This document shows, piece after piece, positions 1 through 5,889 of a stretch of DNA of 7,901 nucleotides (positions are counted from its first letter, which is position 1; each line of letters starts with the position of its first letter). The position numbers and the translations under genes are program-made. This DNA is from Porphyrobacter sp. GTDB taxonomy: Bacteria > Pseudomonadota > Alphaproteobacteria > Sphingomonadales > Sphingomonadaceae. Under the pieces are notes generated by a model, which did no database searches, was not told the DNA's origin, and saw only the letters and a list, made by a program, of their open reading frames with translations. The stretch lies in contig JACIYY010000203.1 of the NCBI GenBank assembly GCA_014359685.1, positions 1 to 7,901 of the forward strand. The letters run 5' to 3'.

Positions 1-622
1 CTGGGCCACCGAGGTCGGGGTCGGCAGCTTCGGGGCGGAGGAGGTGCAGGTGTTCGGGGTCGAGAAGACCGCCGAGCTGCTGATCGGGCGGGTGCCGCAG
101 GTCTATTGGTATTCGCTGTTCGACCTGCCGCAGAGCTGGGGGGCGGAAACCCGCCACCGCGAGGCCGAAGGGTCGAGCTATTACCGCCATTTCTACATGG
201 GCCTGATCCGCGAGGACGGCAGCCCCAAGCCCGCGCTGGAGAGCTATCGCCGGGTCGCGGGCGAGATGGGGCTGATGCAATGGTTCCACTTCCACGACCC
301 CCGGCTGGACCAGGCGGTGCGGTGGATGCGAGAGCTGGGCGTCCGCAAGCTGCGCACCGGCCTCAGCTGGGCCGACAGCTTCCGCCCCGGCGCGCTTGAC
401 TGGTTCGACCGGCAGATGGAGGCGCTGGCCGAGTTCGAGGTGCTGGTGACCTTCTGCTTCACGCCCGAGCATCTGGGGGTCGAGGCGCACCATACCAGCT
501 GCGCGCGCGATCCGCAGGCCTTCGCCGATTTCTGCGCCTGGATGGTCGAACGCTACGCCCCGGCGCAGCAGCCGGCCCGCCAGCGGGCCGTGTCGGCGCA
601 GCGCCGGGCGGGGGGCGCCTGA
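1..622 (+). CDS. Glycoside hydrolase-like TIM-barrel protein, 3' part only
   Basis: The reading frame is open from base 2 to the TGA at 620-622 (206 residues visible); the start lies upstream of the window. The first visible residues, WATEVG, resemble the strand-7 segment of clan A-type (alpha/beta)8 glycosidases, where the Glu (visible residue 4) is the nucleophile. VYWYSLFDLP then fits strand 8, and GLIREDGSPKPAL is a typical closing segment of such barrels. Unusually, the protein goes on for about 115 residues. LRTGLSWADSF and VLVTFCFTPEHLG look like strands 1 and 2 of another barrel, followed by a helix ending in ERYAP and a low-complexity Ala/Gln/Arg tail. The second barrel is therefore incomplete. 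Substrate and exact family (GH39- or GH5-like) cannot be fixed, and a role in trimming or remodelling a glycan made by the cluster is inferred. The stop overlaps the next start by one base (TGATG), implying translational coupling. Confidence 0.7.
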   Translation, partial: WATEVGVGSFGAEEVQVFGVEKTAELLIGRVPQVYWYSLFDLPQSWGAETRHREAEGSSYYRHFYMGLIREDGSPKPALESYRRVAGEMGLMQWFHFHDPRLDQAVRWMRELGVRKLRTGLSWADSFRPGALDWFDRQMEALAEFEVLVTFCFTPEHLGVEAHHTSCARDPQAFADFCAWMVERYAPAQQPARQRAVSAQRRAGGA

Positions 623-1734
623 TGCTGGCGCCCGAATCGCGCGGCATCCGGGTGGCGCTGGTCGGGGTCGGCAATTGTGCCAGCTCGCTGGTGCAGGGCC
701 TCTCCTGGTACCGGTCGGGCGCGAACGACACGACCGGGCTGATGCACCACGATCTCGGCGGCTATCGGCCGGAGGATATTTGCATCGTCGCCGCCTGGGA
801 CATCGACCGCCGCAAGGTCGGGCGCGATGTGGCCGACGCGATCTTCGCCCGCCCCAATTGTACCGCGACCTTTTGCGAGCAGGTCGAGGCAACCGGCGCC
901 AAGGTGCAGATGGGCCGCGTGCTCGATGGCGTGGCCGACCACATGGCCGGCTATCCGGACGATCGCACCTTCCTCCCCGCCGACGCGCCCGAGCCCGACC
1001 ATGCCGCCGTGGTCGCCACCTTGCGCGAGAGCGAGGCCGAGGTGATGGTCAATTACCTGCCGGTCGGGTCGCAGCGGGCGAGCGAATTCTACGCCGAATG
1101 CGCGCTGGAAGCGGGGGTCGGCTTCGTCAACGCGATCCAGGTGTTCATCGCCAGCGACCCGGCCTGGGCCGAACGGTTCCGCGCCGCCGGGGTGCCGATC
1201 ATCGGCGACGACATCAAGGCGCAGCTGGGCGCCACCATCGTCCATCGCGTGCTGACCGACCTGTTCGCCAAGCGCGGGGTCAGGCTCGACCGCACCTACC
1301 AGCTCAACACCGGCGGCAACACCGACTTCCTCAACATGCTGGAGCGAAGCCGGCTGGCGAGCAAGAAGGAGAGCAAGACGCAAGCCGTGCAATCGGTCGC
1401 CGCCGTGCGGCTGGAGGACGAGAACATCCATGTCGGCCCGTCCGATTACGTCGCTTGGCAGAACGACAACAAGGTCTGCTTCCTGCGCATGGAGGGCCGG
1501 CTGTTCGGCGGCGTGCCGATGAACCTGGAACTGCGCCTGTCGGTCGAGGATTCGCCCAACTCCGCCGGGGTTGCAATCGACATGATCCGCTGCGCCAAGC
1601 TGGCGCGCGACCGGGGGTTGGCCGGCCCGGTGCTGCCGGCCGCCGCCTATTTCTGCAAGCACCCGCCCGAACAGATGACCGACGATGCGGCGCACGAGGC
1701 GCTGGAGGCGTTCATCGCCGGCGGCGCGGCCTGA
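622..1734 (+). CDS. ino1: Inositol-3-phosphate synthase (myo-inositol-1-phosphate synthase)
   Basis: This 370-residue protein matches the short prokaryotic form of the enzyme, close in length to mycobacterial Ino1. The family converts glucose-6-phosphate to 1D-myo-inositol 3-phosphate in the cytoplasm, using bound NAD in an internal oxidation, aldol cyclisation and reduction. Visible signatures are the N-terminal Rossmann loop GVGNCASS (residues 15-22), GDDIKAQLGAT (195-205) and the catalytic-domain run YQLNTGGNTDFLNM (226-239). The last leads into LASKKESKTQ (245-254), whose lysines fall in the active-site region of the family. No key motif is missing. ATG 622 is chosen because it overlaps the upstream stop and places the Rossmann strand at the normal distance from the N terminus. 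The enzyme makes the first committed inositol intermediate, which suggests the operon builds something from a cyclitol. No inositol monophosphatase gene is visible in the window. Confidence 0.93.
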   Translation: MLAPESRGIRVALVGVGNCASSLVQGLSWYRSGANDTTGLMHHDLGGYRPEDICIVAAWDIDRRKVGRDVADAIFARPNCTATFCEQVEATGAKVQMGRVLDGVADHMAGYPDDRTFLPADAPEPDHAAVVATLRESEAEVMVNYLPVGSQRASEFYAECALEAGVGFVNAIQVFIASDPAWAERFRAAGVPIIGDDIKAQLGATIVHRVLTDLFAKRGVRLDRTYQLNTGGNTDFLNMLERSRLASKKESKTQAVQSVAAVRLEDENIHVGPSDYVAWQNDNKVCFLRMEGRLFGGVPMNLELRLSVEDSPNSAGVAIDMIRCAKLARDRGLAGPVLPAAAYFCKHPPEQMTDDAAHEALEAFIAGGAA

Positions 1735-1741
1735 CCCGACG

Positions 1742-2713
1742 ATGGCGCAGCGCATGATGCAGGCGGCCGTGCTCGCCGCGCCCGGACAGGTGGAGCTGGC
1801 GGCGGTGCCGGTGCCCGAACCGGGTGCGGGCGAGGTTCGCATCCGGCTCGAAGGCTGCGGCGTCTGCGCCTCCAACCTGGAGCCGTGGGCGGGGCTGGGA
1901 TGGCTGGCGTATCCGGGCCAGCCGGGCGGGCTCGGCCATGAGGGGTGGGGCACGATCGATGCGCTGGGCGAAGGAGTGACCGAGCTGCAGGTGGGCGACC
2001 GGGTGGCGGCGCTGTCCTATCGCAGCTTCGCCGAATATGACCTTGCGCGCGCGGACATGGTGGTCAAGCTCCCGCCGGCGCTTGCCGGCCAGCCGTTCCC
2101 CGGCGAGCCGCTGGCCTGCGCCTTCAACATCTTCCGCCGCAGCGACATTGCCGCAGGGGAAACCGTCGCCATCATCGGCATCGGCTTTCTGGGCGCGGTG
2201 CTGACCCGGCTGGCGAGCGAGGCCGGCGCACGGGTGATCGCGATCTCCCGCCGACAGGAATCGCTGGCCCTGGCGCGCCATTACGGCGCGGCCGAGACGG
2301 TGGCGATGGAGGATCATCGGGCGATCATCGAGGCGGTCACGGCGCTGACCGGAGAGCGCCTGTGCGAGCGGGTGATCGAATGCGTCGGCAAGCCCTGGCC
2401 GCTCGATCTGGCGGGCGATCTGGTCGGCTTCGGCGGGCGGCTGGTGATCGCCGGCTATCATCAGGACGGGCCGCGGCAGGTCAACATGCAGATGTGGAAC
2501 TGGAAGGGCATCGACGTCATCAACGCCCATGAGCGCGACCCGGCGGTGCAGATGCGCGGGTTGCGCGAGGCGGTGGCGGCGGTCGCCTCCGGCCGGCTCG
2601 ACCCCGCGCCGCTCTATTCCGCGCGCTATCCGCTGGACCGGCTGGGCGAGGCGCTCGATGCGACTCGCGACAAGCCGGGCGGCTTCGTCAAGGCGCTGGT
2701 GATGTTCGAATGA
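1742..2713 (+). CDS. Zinc-type medium-chain alcohol/polyol dehydrogenase
   Basis: This is a 323-residue medium-chain dehydrogenase/reductase with an N-terminal GroES-like catalytic domain and a Rossmann domain. Likely catalytic-zinc ligands are Cys42 in GCGVCASN, His66-Glu67 in GLGHEGWG, and Glu122 in GEPLACAFN. The four-cysteine structural-zinc lobe is absent, which explains a length somewhat below the usual 340-350. The nucleotide loop is GIGFLG (146-151). The following strand ends in ISRRQ rather than with an acidic residue, which favours NADP(H) over NAD(H) (inference). The frame extends upstream to an ATG at 1685, but that would overlap the synthase gene by 50 bases. ATG 1742, 7 bases past the synthase stop, is preferred, and the paired ATGs at 1754/1757 are also possible because homology probably begins at MQAAVL. 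The substrate is not predictable from sequence; in this operon a cyclitol or sugar alcohol/ketone is plausible. The stop overlaps the next gene by 4 bases. Confidence 0.85.
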   Translation: MAQRMMQAAVLAAPGQVELAAVPVPEPGAGEVRIRLEGCGVCASNLEPWAGLGWLAYPGQPGGLGHEGWGTIDALGEGVTELQVGDRVAALSYRSFAEYDLARADMVVKLPPALAGQPFPGEPLACAFNIFRRSDIAAGETVAIIGIGFLGAVLTRLASEAGARVIAISRRQESLALARHYGAAETVAMEDHRAIIEAVTALTGERLCERVIECVGKPWPLDLAGDLVGFGGRLVIAGYHQDGPRQVNMQMWNWKGIDVINAHERDPAVQMRGLREAVAAVASGRLDPAPLYSARYPLDRLGEALDATRDKPGGFVKALVMFE

Positions 2714-3738
2714 GCGCGCCTGCGGGCGGTCGGCCGCGCGTGGGCTTCCTCGGCACCGGGTGGATCGGCCGCCACCGGATGCAGGCAATGCTGGCGACCG
2801 GCGCGATCGAGGCGGCTGCGCTGTGCGACCCGGACCCGGCCTGCCTGGCGGAGGCGCGCGCGCTGGCCCCCGGCGCGGCGGTGCTGCCCTCGCTGGAGGC
2901 AATGCTCGACGACGCACTCGACTTCGGACTCGACGGCATCGTCATCGCCACGCCCAGCGCGCTCCATGCCGGCCAGTCGGTCGCCGCTTTGTCGCGCGGT
3001 CTGGCGGTGTTCTGCCAGAAGCCGCTGGGCCGCAACGCGGCGGAGGTGCGCGGCGTGATCGCCGCCGCGCGCCGTGCCGACCGGCTGCTGGGGGTCGACC
3101 TGTCCTATCGCCACACCGCCGCGGTGGAGGCCATCGCCGGCCCGATCCGCAGCGGCGAGCTGGGGACGATCTTCGCCGCCGACCTGACCTTCCACAATGC
3201 CTATGGCCCCGGCCGGCCGTGGTTCTTCGACCGCGCGCAATCGGGCGGCGGCTGCGTCATCGATCTTGGCGTCCACCTCGTCGACCTTGCGCTGTGGCTG
3301 CTCGGCTGGCCGGAGGTCACCAGGGTCGAGGCGCGGCTGTTCGCGGGTGGCCGCCCGCTCGGCGCCGGCGATCAAGCGGTCGAGGATTACGCGCTCGCCC
3401 GGCTCGACCTCGCCACCGGGGCGAGTGTCCGGCTGGCCTGTTCGTGGCACCTTCACGCCGGCCGCGATGCGGTGATCGAGGCGCAGTTCCATGGCACGCA
3501 GGGCTCGGCCGGGTTCCGCAACCTCGCCGGCAGCTTCTACGATTTCGAGGCCTTCCGCCATCGCGGCACGGCAAGCGCGCTGCTGGCCTCCCCGCCCGAC
3601 GAATGGGGCGGCCGCGCCGCCGCCGCATGGGCGCGGCAACTGGCGCACAGCCCGCGCTTCGTCGCCAGCGCGGCGGAGCTGGAGACGCTGTCGGCTGCGC
3701 TCGACCGCATCTATGCAGCCGCCCGCAGCGCTGCGTGA
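2710..3738 (+). CDS. Gfo/Idh/MocA-family NAD(P)-dependent oxidoreductase
   Basis: The 342-residue protein has the two-domain layout of the glucose-fructose oxidoreductase / inositol dehydrogenase / MocA family. The Rossmann loop is GTGWIG (15-20). ATPSALH closes the nucleotide domain. The catalytic-lysine motif appears as FCQKPLGRN (101-109), with Lys104 kept but Gln103 where the usual EKP motif has Glu. GGGCVIDLGVHLVDL (179-193) is the conserved substrate-side motif with Asp185 and His189. The family oxidises or reduces sugars and cyclitols, including myo-inositol to scyllo-inosose, so its place two genes after an inositol-phosphate synthase is suggestive. The actual substrate cannot be read from these motifs. 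The start ATG at 2710 shares four bases (ATGA) with the dehydrogenase stop, a typical coupled junction. A 12-base perfect palindrome, CGCAGCGCTGCG (3724-3735), lies directly before the TGA. Confidence 0.88.
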   Translation: MSAPAGGRPRVGFLGTGWIGRHRMQAMLATGAIEAAALCDPDPACLAEARALAPGAAVLPSLEAMLDDALDFGLDGIVIATPSALHAGQSVAALSRGLAVFCQKPLGRNAAEVRGVIAAARRADRLLGVDLSYRHTAAVEAIAGPIRSGELGTIFAADLTFHNAYGPGRPWFFDRAQSGGGCVIDLGVHLVDLALWLLGWPEVTRVEARLFAGGRPLGAGDQAVEDYALARLDLATGASVRLACSWHLHAGRDAVIEAQFHGTQGSAGFRNLAGSFYDFEAFRHRGTASALLASPPDEWGGRAAAAWARQLAHSPRFVASAAELETLSAALDRIYAAARSAA

Positions 3739-3789
3739 TCCGCTCCTGCCGCGCCGCCGTGTTTCTGCTCCGTTTCCAGGGATTTGGCG

Positions 3790-3835
3790 GCAAGGTCTGC
3801 AAACCGACAATCGCACGCCGGGTTTGGAACCTTGC
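3790..3835 (+). repeat. Interrupted inverted repeat (hairpin A) in the operon spacer
   Basis: The arm GCAAGGT (3790-3796) pairs with ACCTTGC (3829-3835), and CAAACC (3800-3805) pairs with GGTTTG (3821-3826). The two stem blocks are separated by a 3-by-2 internal loop (CTG against GA) and enclose a 15-base loop. Thirteen base pairs form in total in the spacer between the oxidoreductase and the glycosyltransferase. There is no T-run after it, so it is not a classical intrinsic terminator. It could be a read-through RNA structure or a DNA operator; the inner arms are centred 21 bases apart, about two helical turns. Its right arm overlaps hairpin B and the candidate -35 element, so these cannot all be occupied at once. 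Confidence 0.5.
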
Positions 3836-3847
3836 GGGTTCCTGAAC
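3822..3847 (+). repeat. Inverted repeat (hairpin B) alternative to hairpin A
   Basis: GGAACC (3826-3831) pairs with GGTTCC (3837-3842) around the loop TTGCG. The stem is extended outside a 1-by-2 internal loop by GTT (3822-3824) with AAC (3845-3847), giving nine pairs. It shares bases 3822-3835 with hairpin A, so only one of the two can form in a read-through transcript. The left arm is also the candidate -35 element, so part of the symmetry may simply reflect the promoter sequence. Confidence 0.4.
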
Positions 3848-3850
3848 GTC
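3826..3850 (+). promoter_or_regulatory. Candidate EcfG-type (general stress response) promoter
   Basis: GGAAC (3826-3830) followed after 16 bases by CGTC (3847-3850) resembles the alphaproteobacterial EcfG consensus GGAAC-N16/17-CGTT, with one mismatch in the -10 part. It lies in a true intergenic region on the coding strand. The -10 element ends 26 bases before the glycosyltransferase ATG, leaving room for a short leader with a weak purine-rich ribosome site around AAAGGG (3860-3865). If real, the glycosyltransferase and the regulator behind it would be induced under general stress, independently of the upstream operon. The short motif could occur by chance. Confidence 0.45.
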
Positions 3851-3876
3851 GAACAGGTGAAAGGGCTGGGCGCCGC

Positions 3877-4842
3877 ATGACGACGATATCGGTGTGCACA
3901 TTGGCGAGAGGGCGCGCGCGCCACCTGGAGAACCTAGTGGCCGGATTGAGGCAGAGCGAGCGCCCGCCGCGAGAGCTGATCGTCGCCGTGATGCAGCGCC
4001 GCCGCTACAATCTGCCCGAAACGAGCTTCCCGATCCGTCAGGTGATGGTCGCCGATGCCGCGTCCGGCGAGGGGGAGCTGTGCCTGGCGCGCGGGCGCAA
4101 CGCTGCGGCGCGGGCCGCATCGGGCGACCTGCTGGTGTTCCTCGATGCCGATTGCATCCCCGGCCCCACGCTGCTCGACGACTACGCCGCCGCTGCTGCG
4201 ACGCATGCAGGCGTGCTGATCGGCGATGTCGGCTACCTCGCCAAGGGCGACGACGACCACGGCGTCGACTTCGCCCGGTTCGCAGCGACCGCCGTTCGCC
4301 ATCCCGAGCGGCCCGAGCAGCCCGAGGCGGTCGCCGCCTGTGAGGGCCTGCCGCCGATCTGGTCGCTCAACTTCGCCATCACCCGCCGCGAGTTCTGCGC
4401 GATGGGCGGATTCGACGAGCGCTATGTCGGCTATGGCGGGGAGGATGCCGACTTCCTGCGGACGGTCCGCGCGCGCAACGCGCCGATCTGGTGGCTGCGC
4501 GGGGCAACCGCGTTCCACCAGTTCCATCCCCACCACGTGCCGCCGGTCCACCATCTCGACGAGGTGGTCGCCAATGCCCGCCGCTATGAGGAGAAATGGC
4601 GCGAGCCGGCGATGGAGCAATGGCTGCGGGCCTTCACCCTGATGGGGCTGGTCCGCCGCGACCGGGAGGGCTGGCGCAAGCTGCGCGAGCCCGGCGAGGC
4701 CGATTTCGCAGTCACCCGCCAGCAGGAGCTGCTACCCTGCGCCAGCGGGGCGCAGGTGCTGCGCTGGCTGGAGGAGCGGGCGGTGCGCCGGATCGATGGC
4801 CGGCCCGGCGGCCCCGGCAACGCCTCGACGGCTGCGGCCTGA
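3877..4842 (+). CDS. Family 2 glycosyltransferase with GT7-like C-terminal motif
   Basis: The 321-residue protein has a GT-A fold layout and transfers a sugar from a nucleotide donor, probably in the cytoplasm, since no signal peptide or membrane segment is seen. It opens with the nucleotide-binding strand TTISVCTLARGR. The metal-binding DxD is DAD (90-92) in VFLDADCIPGP. WSLNFAITRREF and GGFDERYVGYGGEDADF (177-193) match the galactosyltransferase-type C-terminal motif, with Glu189-Asp190 in the acceptor/catalytic position. A His-rich stretch (FHQFHPHHVPPVHH) follows. ATG 3877 is chosen because the family strand begins right after it. A TTG at 3784 is in frame, but the 31 extra residues would come from the structured promoter region and resemble no domain. 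Donor and acceptor are unknown; an inositol-derived acceptor is suggested only by context. The regulator gene starts 9 bases after its stop. Confidence 0.87.
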   Translation: MTTISVCTLARGRARHLENLVAGLRQSERPPRELIVAVMQRRRYNLPETSFPIRQVMVADAASGEGELCLARGRNAAARAASGDLLVFLDADCIPGPTLLDDYAAAAATHAGVLIGDVGYLAKGDDDHGVDFARFAATAVRHPERPEQPEAVAACEGLPPIWSLNFAITRREFCAMGGFDERYVGYGGEDADFLRTVRARNAPIWWLRGATAFHQFHPHHVPPVHHLDEVVANARRYEEKWREPAMEQWLRAFTLMGLVRRDREGWRKLREPGEADFAVTRQQELLPCASGAQVLRWLEERAVRRIDGRPGGPGNASTAAA

Positions 4843-4851
4843 TCGTCGCCC

Positions 4852-5703
4852 ATGAGAAGGACCATCATCGACCCCGTGGAGGCGGGGACGGCGCCGCACC
4901 CGCCAGCAACGGGCGACCGGACGGGGCACAGCGAGGTCGATCGGTATCCCCGGACCGGGCGGTTCCTGCTCGGCCGGCTGCGCCATGCGATGAGCGAGAA
5001 GGAGAAGCACACGGTCGAATCGCTGGTCGAGGAGGTGGTGACGCTGCCCCCGGCGACCACGATCATCGCGCGTGGCGACCTGTGCCGGAAAAGCACGATG
5101 CTGATCGATGGCTACATGTTGCGCACGATCCGCGAAGGCGGCCGCCGCTTTGTGGTCGGCATCAACGTGCCGGGCGATTTCGTCGATCTGCACGGCTTTG
5201 CGCTGAGGCGGCTCGACCACGACATCGTCTCGCTCGGCGCGACCACCATCGGCACCGTCCCGCACGGCCGGCTGGAGGAGGTGATGCGAACCGCCCCGCA
5301 CCTTGCCCGCCTGCTGTGGTTCGCCACCCTGCTGGAGGCGGCGATCCACCGCGAATGGATCATGCGGTTGGAACGGCTAACGGCGGCCCGCCGGGTCGCG
5401 CATATTTTCGCAGAGCTGTGGTACCGTCTCGATCTGGTCGGCCTGGGCCGGCGCGACGGGCTGCGTACGCCGCTGATCCAGGCCGACCTCGCCGATATGT
5501 GCGGCACCACCGCGATCCACATGAACCGCGTGCTGGGCCAGCTGAAGAAGGAAGGGGTGGCCGAGTTCCGGCGCGGCACCGTCTCTGTTCCGGACCGCTC
5601 CAGGCTGGAACGCTTCGCCGATTTCGACCCCACCTATCTCTATGGACGCGGCGTTCTGGAGGTCGGGGACGAACTCGACGACGTTGCCGCGGCGTGGGCC
5701 TGA
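4852..5703 (+). CDS. Crp/Fnr-family transcriptional regulator, atypical effector pocket
   Basis: The 283-residue protein combines an N-terminal cyclic-nucleotide-binding-like beta barrel (about residues 38-150), a long dimerisation helix region and a C-terminal winged helix-turn-helix. IQADLADMCGTTAIHMNRVL (209-228) is the helix-turn-helix, with recognition helix TTAIHMNRVLGQLKKEG. The barrel contains VPGDFVDLHGFAL (106-118) where Crp has its phosphate-binding cassette. The Arg-Ser/Thr pair that holds cAMP is not evident, and the Fnr pattern of N-terminal cysteines is absent, so the signal sensed is unknown. The start at ATG 4852 gives about 35 residues ahead of the usual family start (near FLLGRLRHAM). 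An in-frame GTG at 4876 would shorten this. It lies 9 bases after the glycosyltransferase and is probably co-transcribed with it. It may control the cluster or itself, but no matching operator is proven. Confidence 0.88.
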   Translation: MRRTIIDPVEAGTAPHPPATGDRTGHSEVDRYPRTGRFLLGRLRHAMSEKEKHTVESLVEEVVTLPPATTIIARGDLCRKSTMLIDGYMLRTIREGGRRFVVGINVPGDFVDLHGFALRRLDHDIVSLGATTIGTVPHGRLEEVMRTAPHLARLLWFATLLEAAIHREWIMRLERLTAARRVAHIFAELWYRLDLVGLGRRDGLRTPLIQADLADMCGTTAIHMNRVLGQLKKEGVAEFRRGTVSVPDRSRLERFADFDPTYLYGRGVLEVGDELDDVAAAWA

Positions 5704-5704
5704 C

Positions 5705-5724
5705 CGGCGGTTCGCCGACCGCCG
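5705..5724 (+). terminator. GC-rich hairpin just after the regulator stop codon
   Basis: CGGCGGT (5705-5711) and ACCGCCG (5718-5724) form a perfect 7-bp stem with loop TCGCCG, one base after the TGA at 5701-5703. The position suits a transcription end for the glycosyltransferase-regulator unit. No T-run follows, so termination would need Rho or another factor, or the hairpin may only protect the 3' end of the message. In DNA this GC-rich, such stems also arise by chance. Confidence 0.35.
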
Positions 5725-5819
5725 ATGACCAGCCCCGGCGCGGCCGACGGCGCGCAGCCCGAAGTGCCCCGGAGCCATGCCGGCAGGAGCGCGGCGGACA
5801 TGGCCCGCCACCATCGCAC

Positions 5820-5852
5820 GAGGCCGCAAGTCGGCCTCCGGCAAAATCCGGA
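5820..5852 (+). repeat. Paired small hairpins in the spacer before recG
   Basis: The spacer 5704-5889 holds no convincing gene. Within it GAGGCCG (5820-5826) pairs with CGGCCTC (5832-5838) around CAAGT. Overlapping its end, TCCGG (5837-5841) pairs with CCGGA (5848-5852) around CAAAAT. The latter lies in a locally AT-richer stretch that may form part of the recG leader or promoter, but I see no clear -35/-10 pair. The role is unknown. Confidence 0.3.
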
Positions 5853-5889
5853 TGCGATTTGTCGGCCGGTGACATAGGCGGGCACGGCG

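Noticed and set aside
1685..1741. Upstream ATG extending the MDR dehydrogenase into the inositol synthase gene
   Set aside because: The extra residues are Arg-rich out-of-frame translation of the synthase 3' end, and family homology begins around MQAAVL.
553..1953. 466-codon minus-strand open frame opposite the inositol synthase
   Set aside because: It mirrors the codon bias of a clearly recognised gene, spans gene junctions on the other strand, and its product is His/Ala/Gly/Arg-rich without any motif.
3724..3735. Perfect 12-base palindrome at the end of the Gfo/Idh/MocA gene as a terminator
   Set aside because: It is inside the coding sequence, would form only a short stem with a tiny loop, and has no T-run, so it is more likely a product of GC-rich codons.
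3761..3776. GTTTC direct repeat spaced 11 bases apart in the operon spacer
   Set aside because: The units are only 5 bases long and occur just twice. The one-turn spacing could suit a protein site, but nothing else supports it.
3784..3876. Upstream TTG start giving the glycosyltransferase 31 more residues
   Set aside because: The extension is translated from the inverted repeats and candidate promoter, resembles no domain, and the family's first strand begins immediately after ATG 3877.
5725..5877. 50-codon plus-strand open frame in the spacer before recG
   Set aside because: It has no Shine-Dalgarno sequence, no recognisable motif and biased composition, and it begins directly after a terminator-like hairpin. 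Chance is the simpler explanation, though a leader peptide is not excluded.
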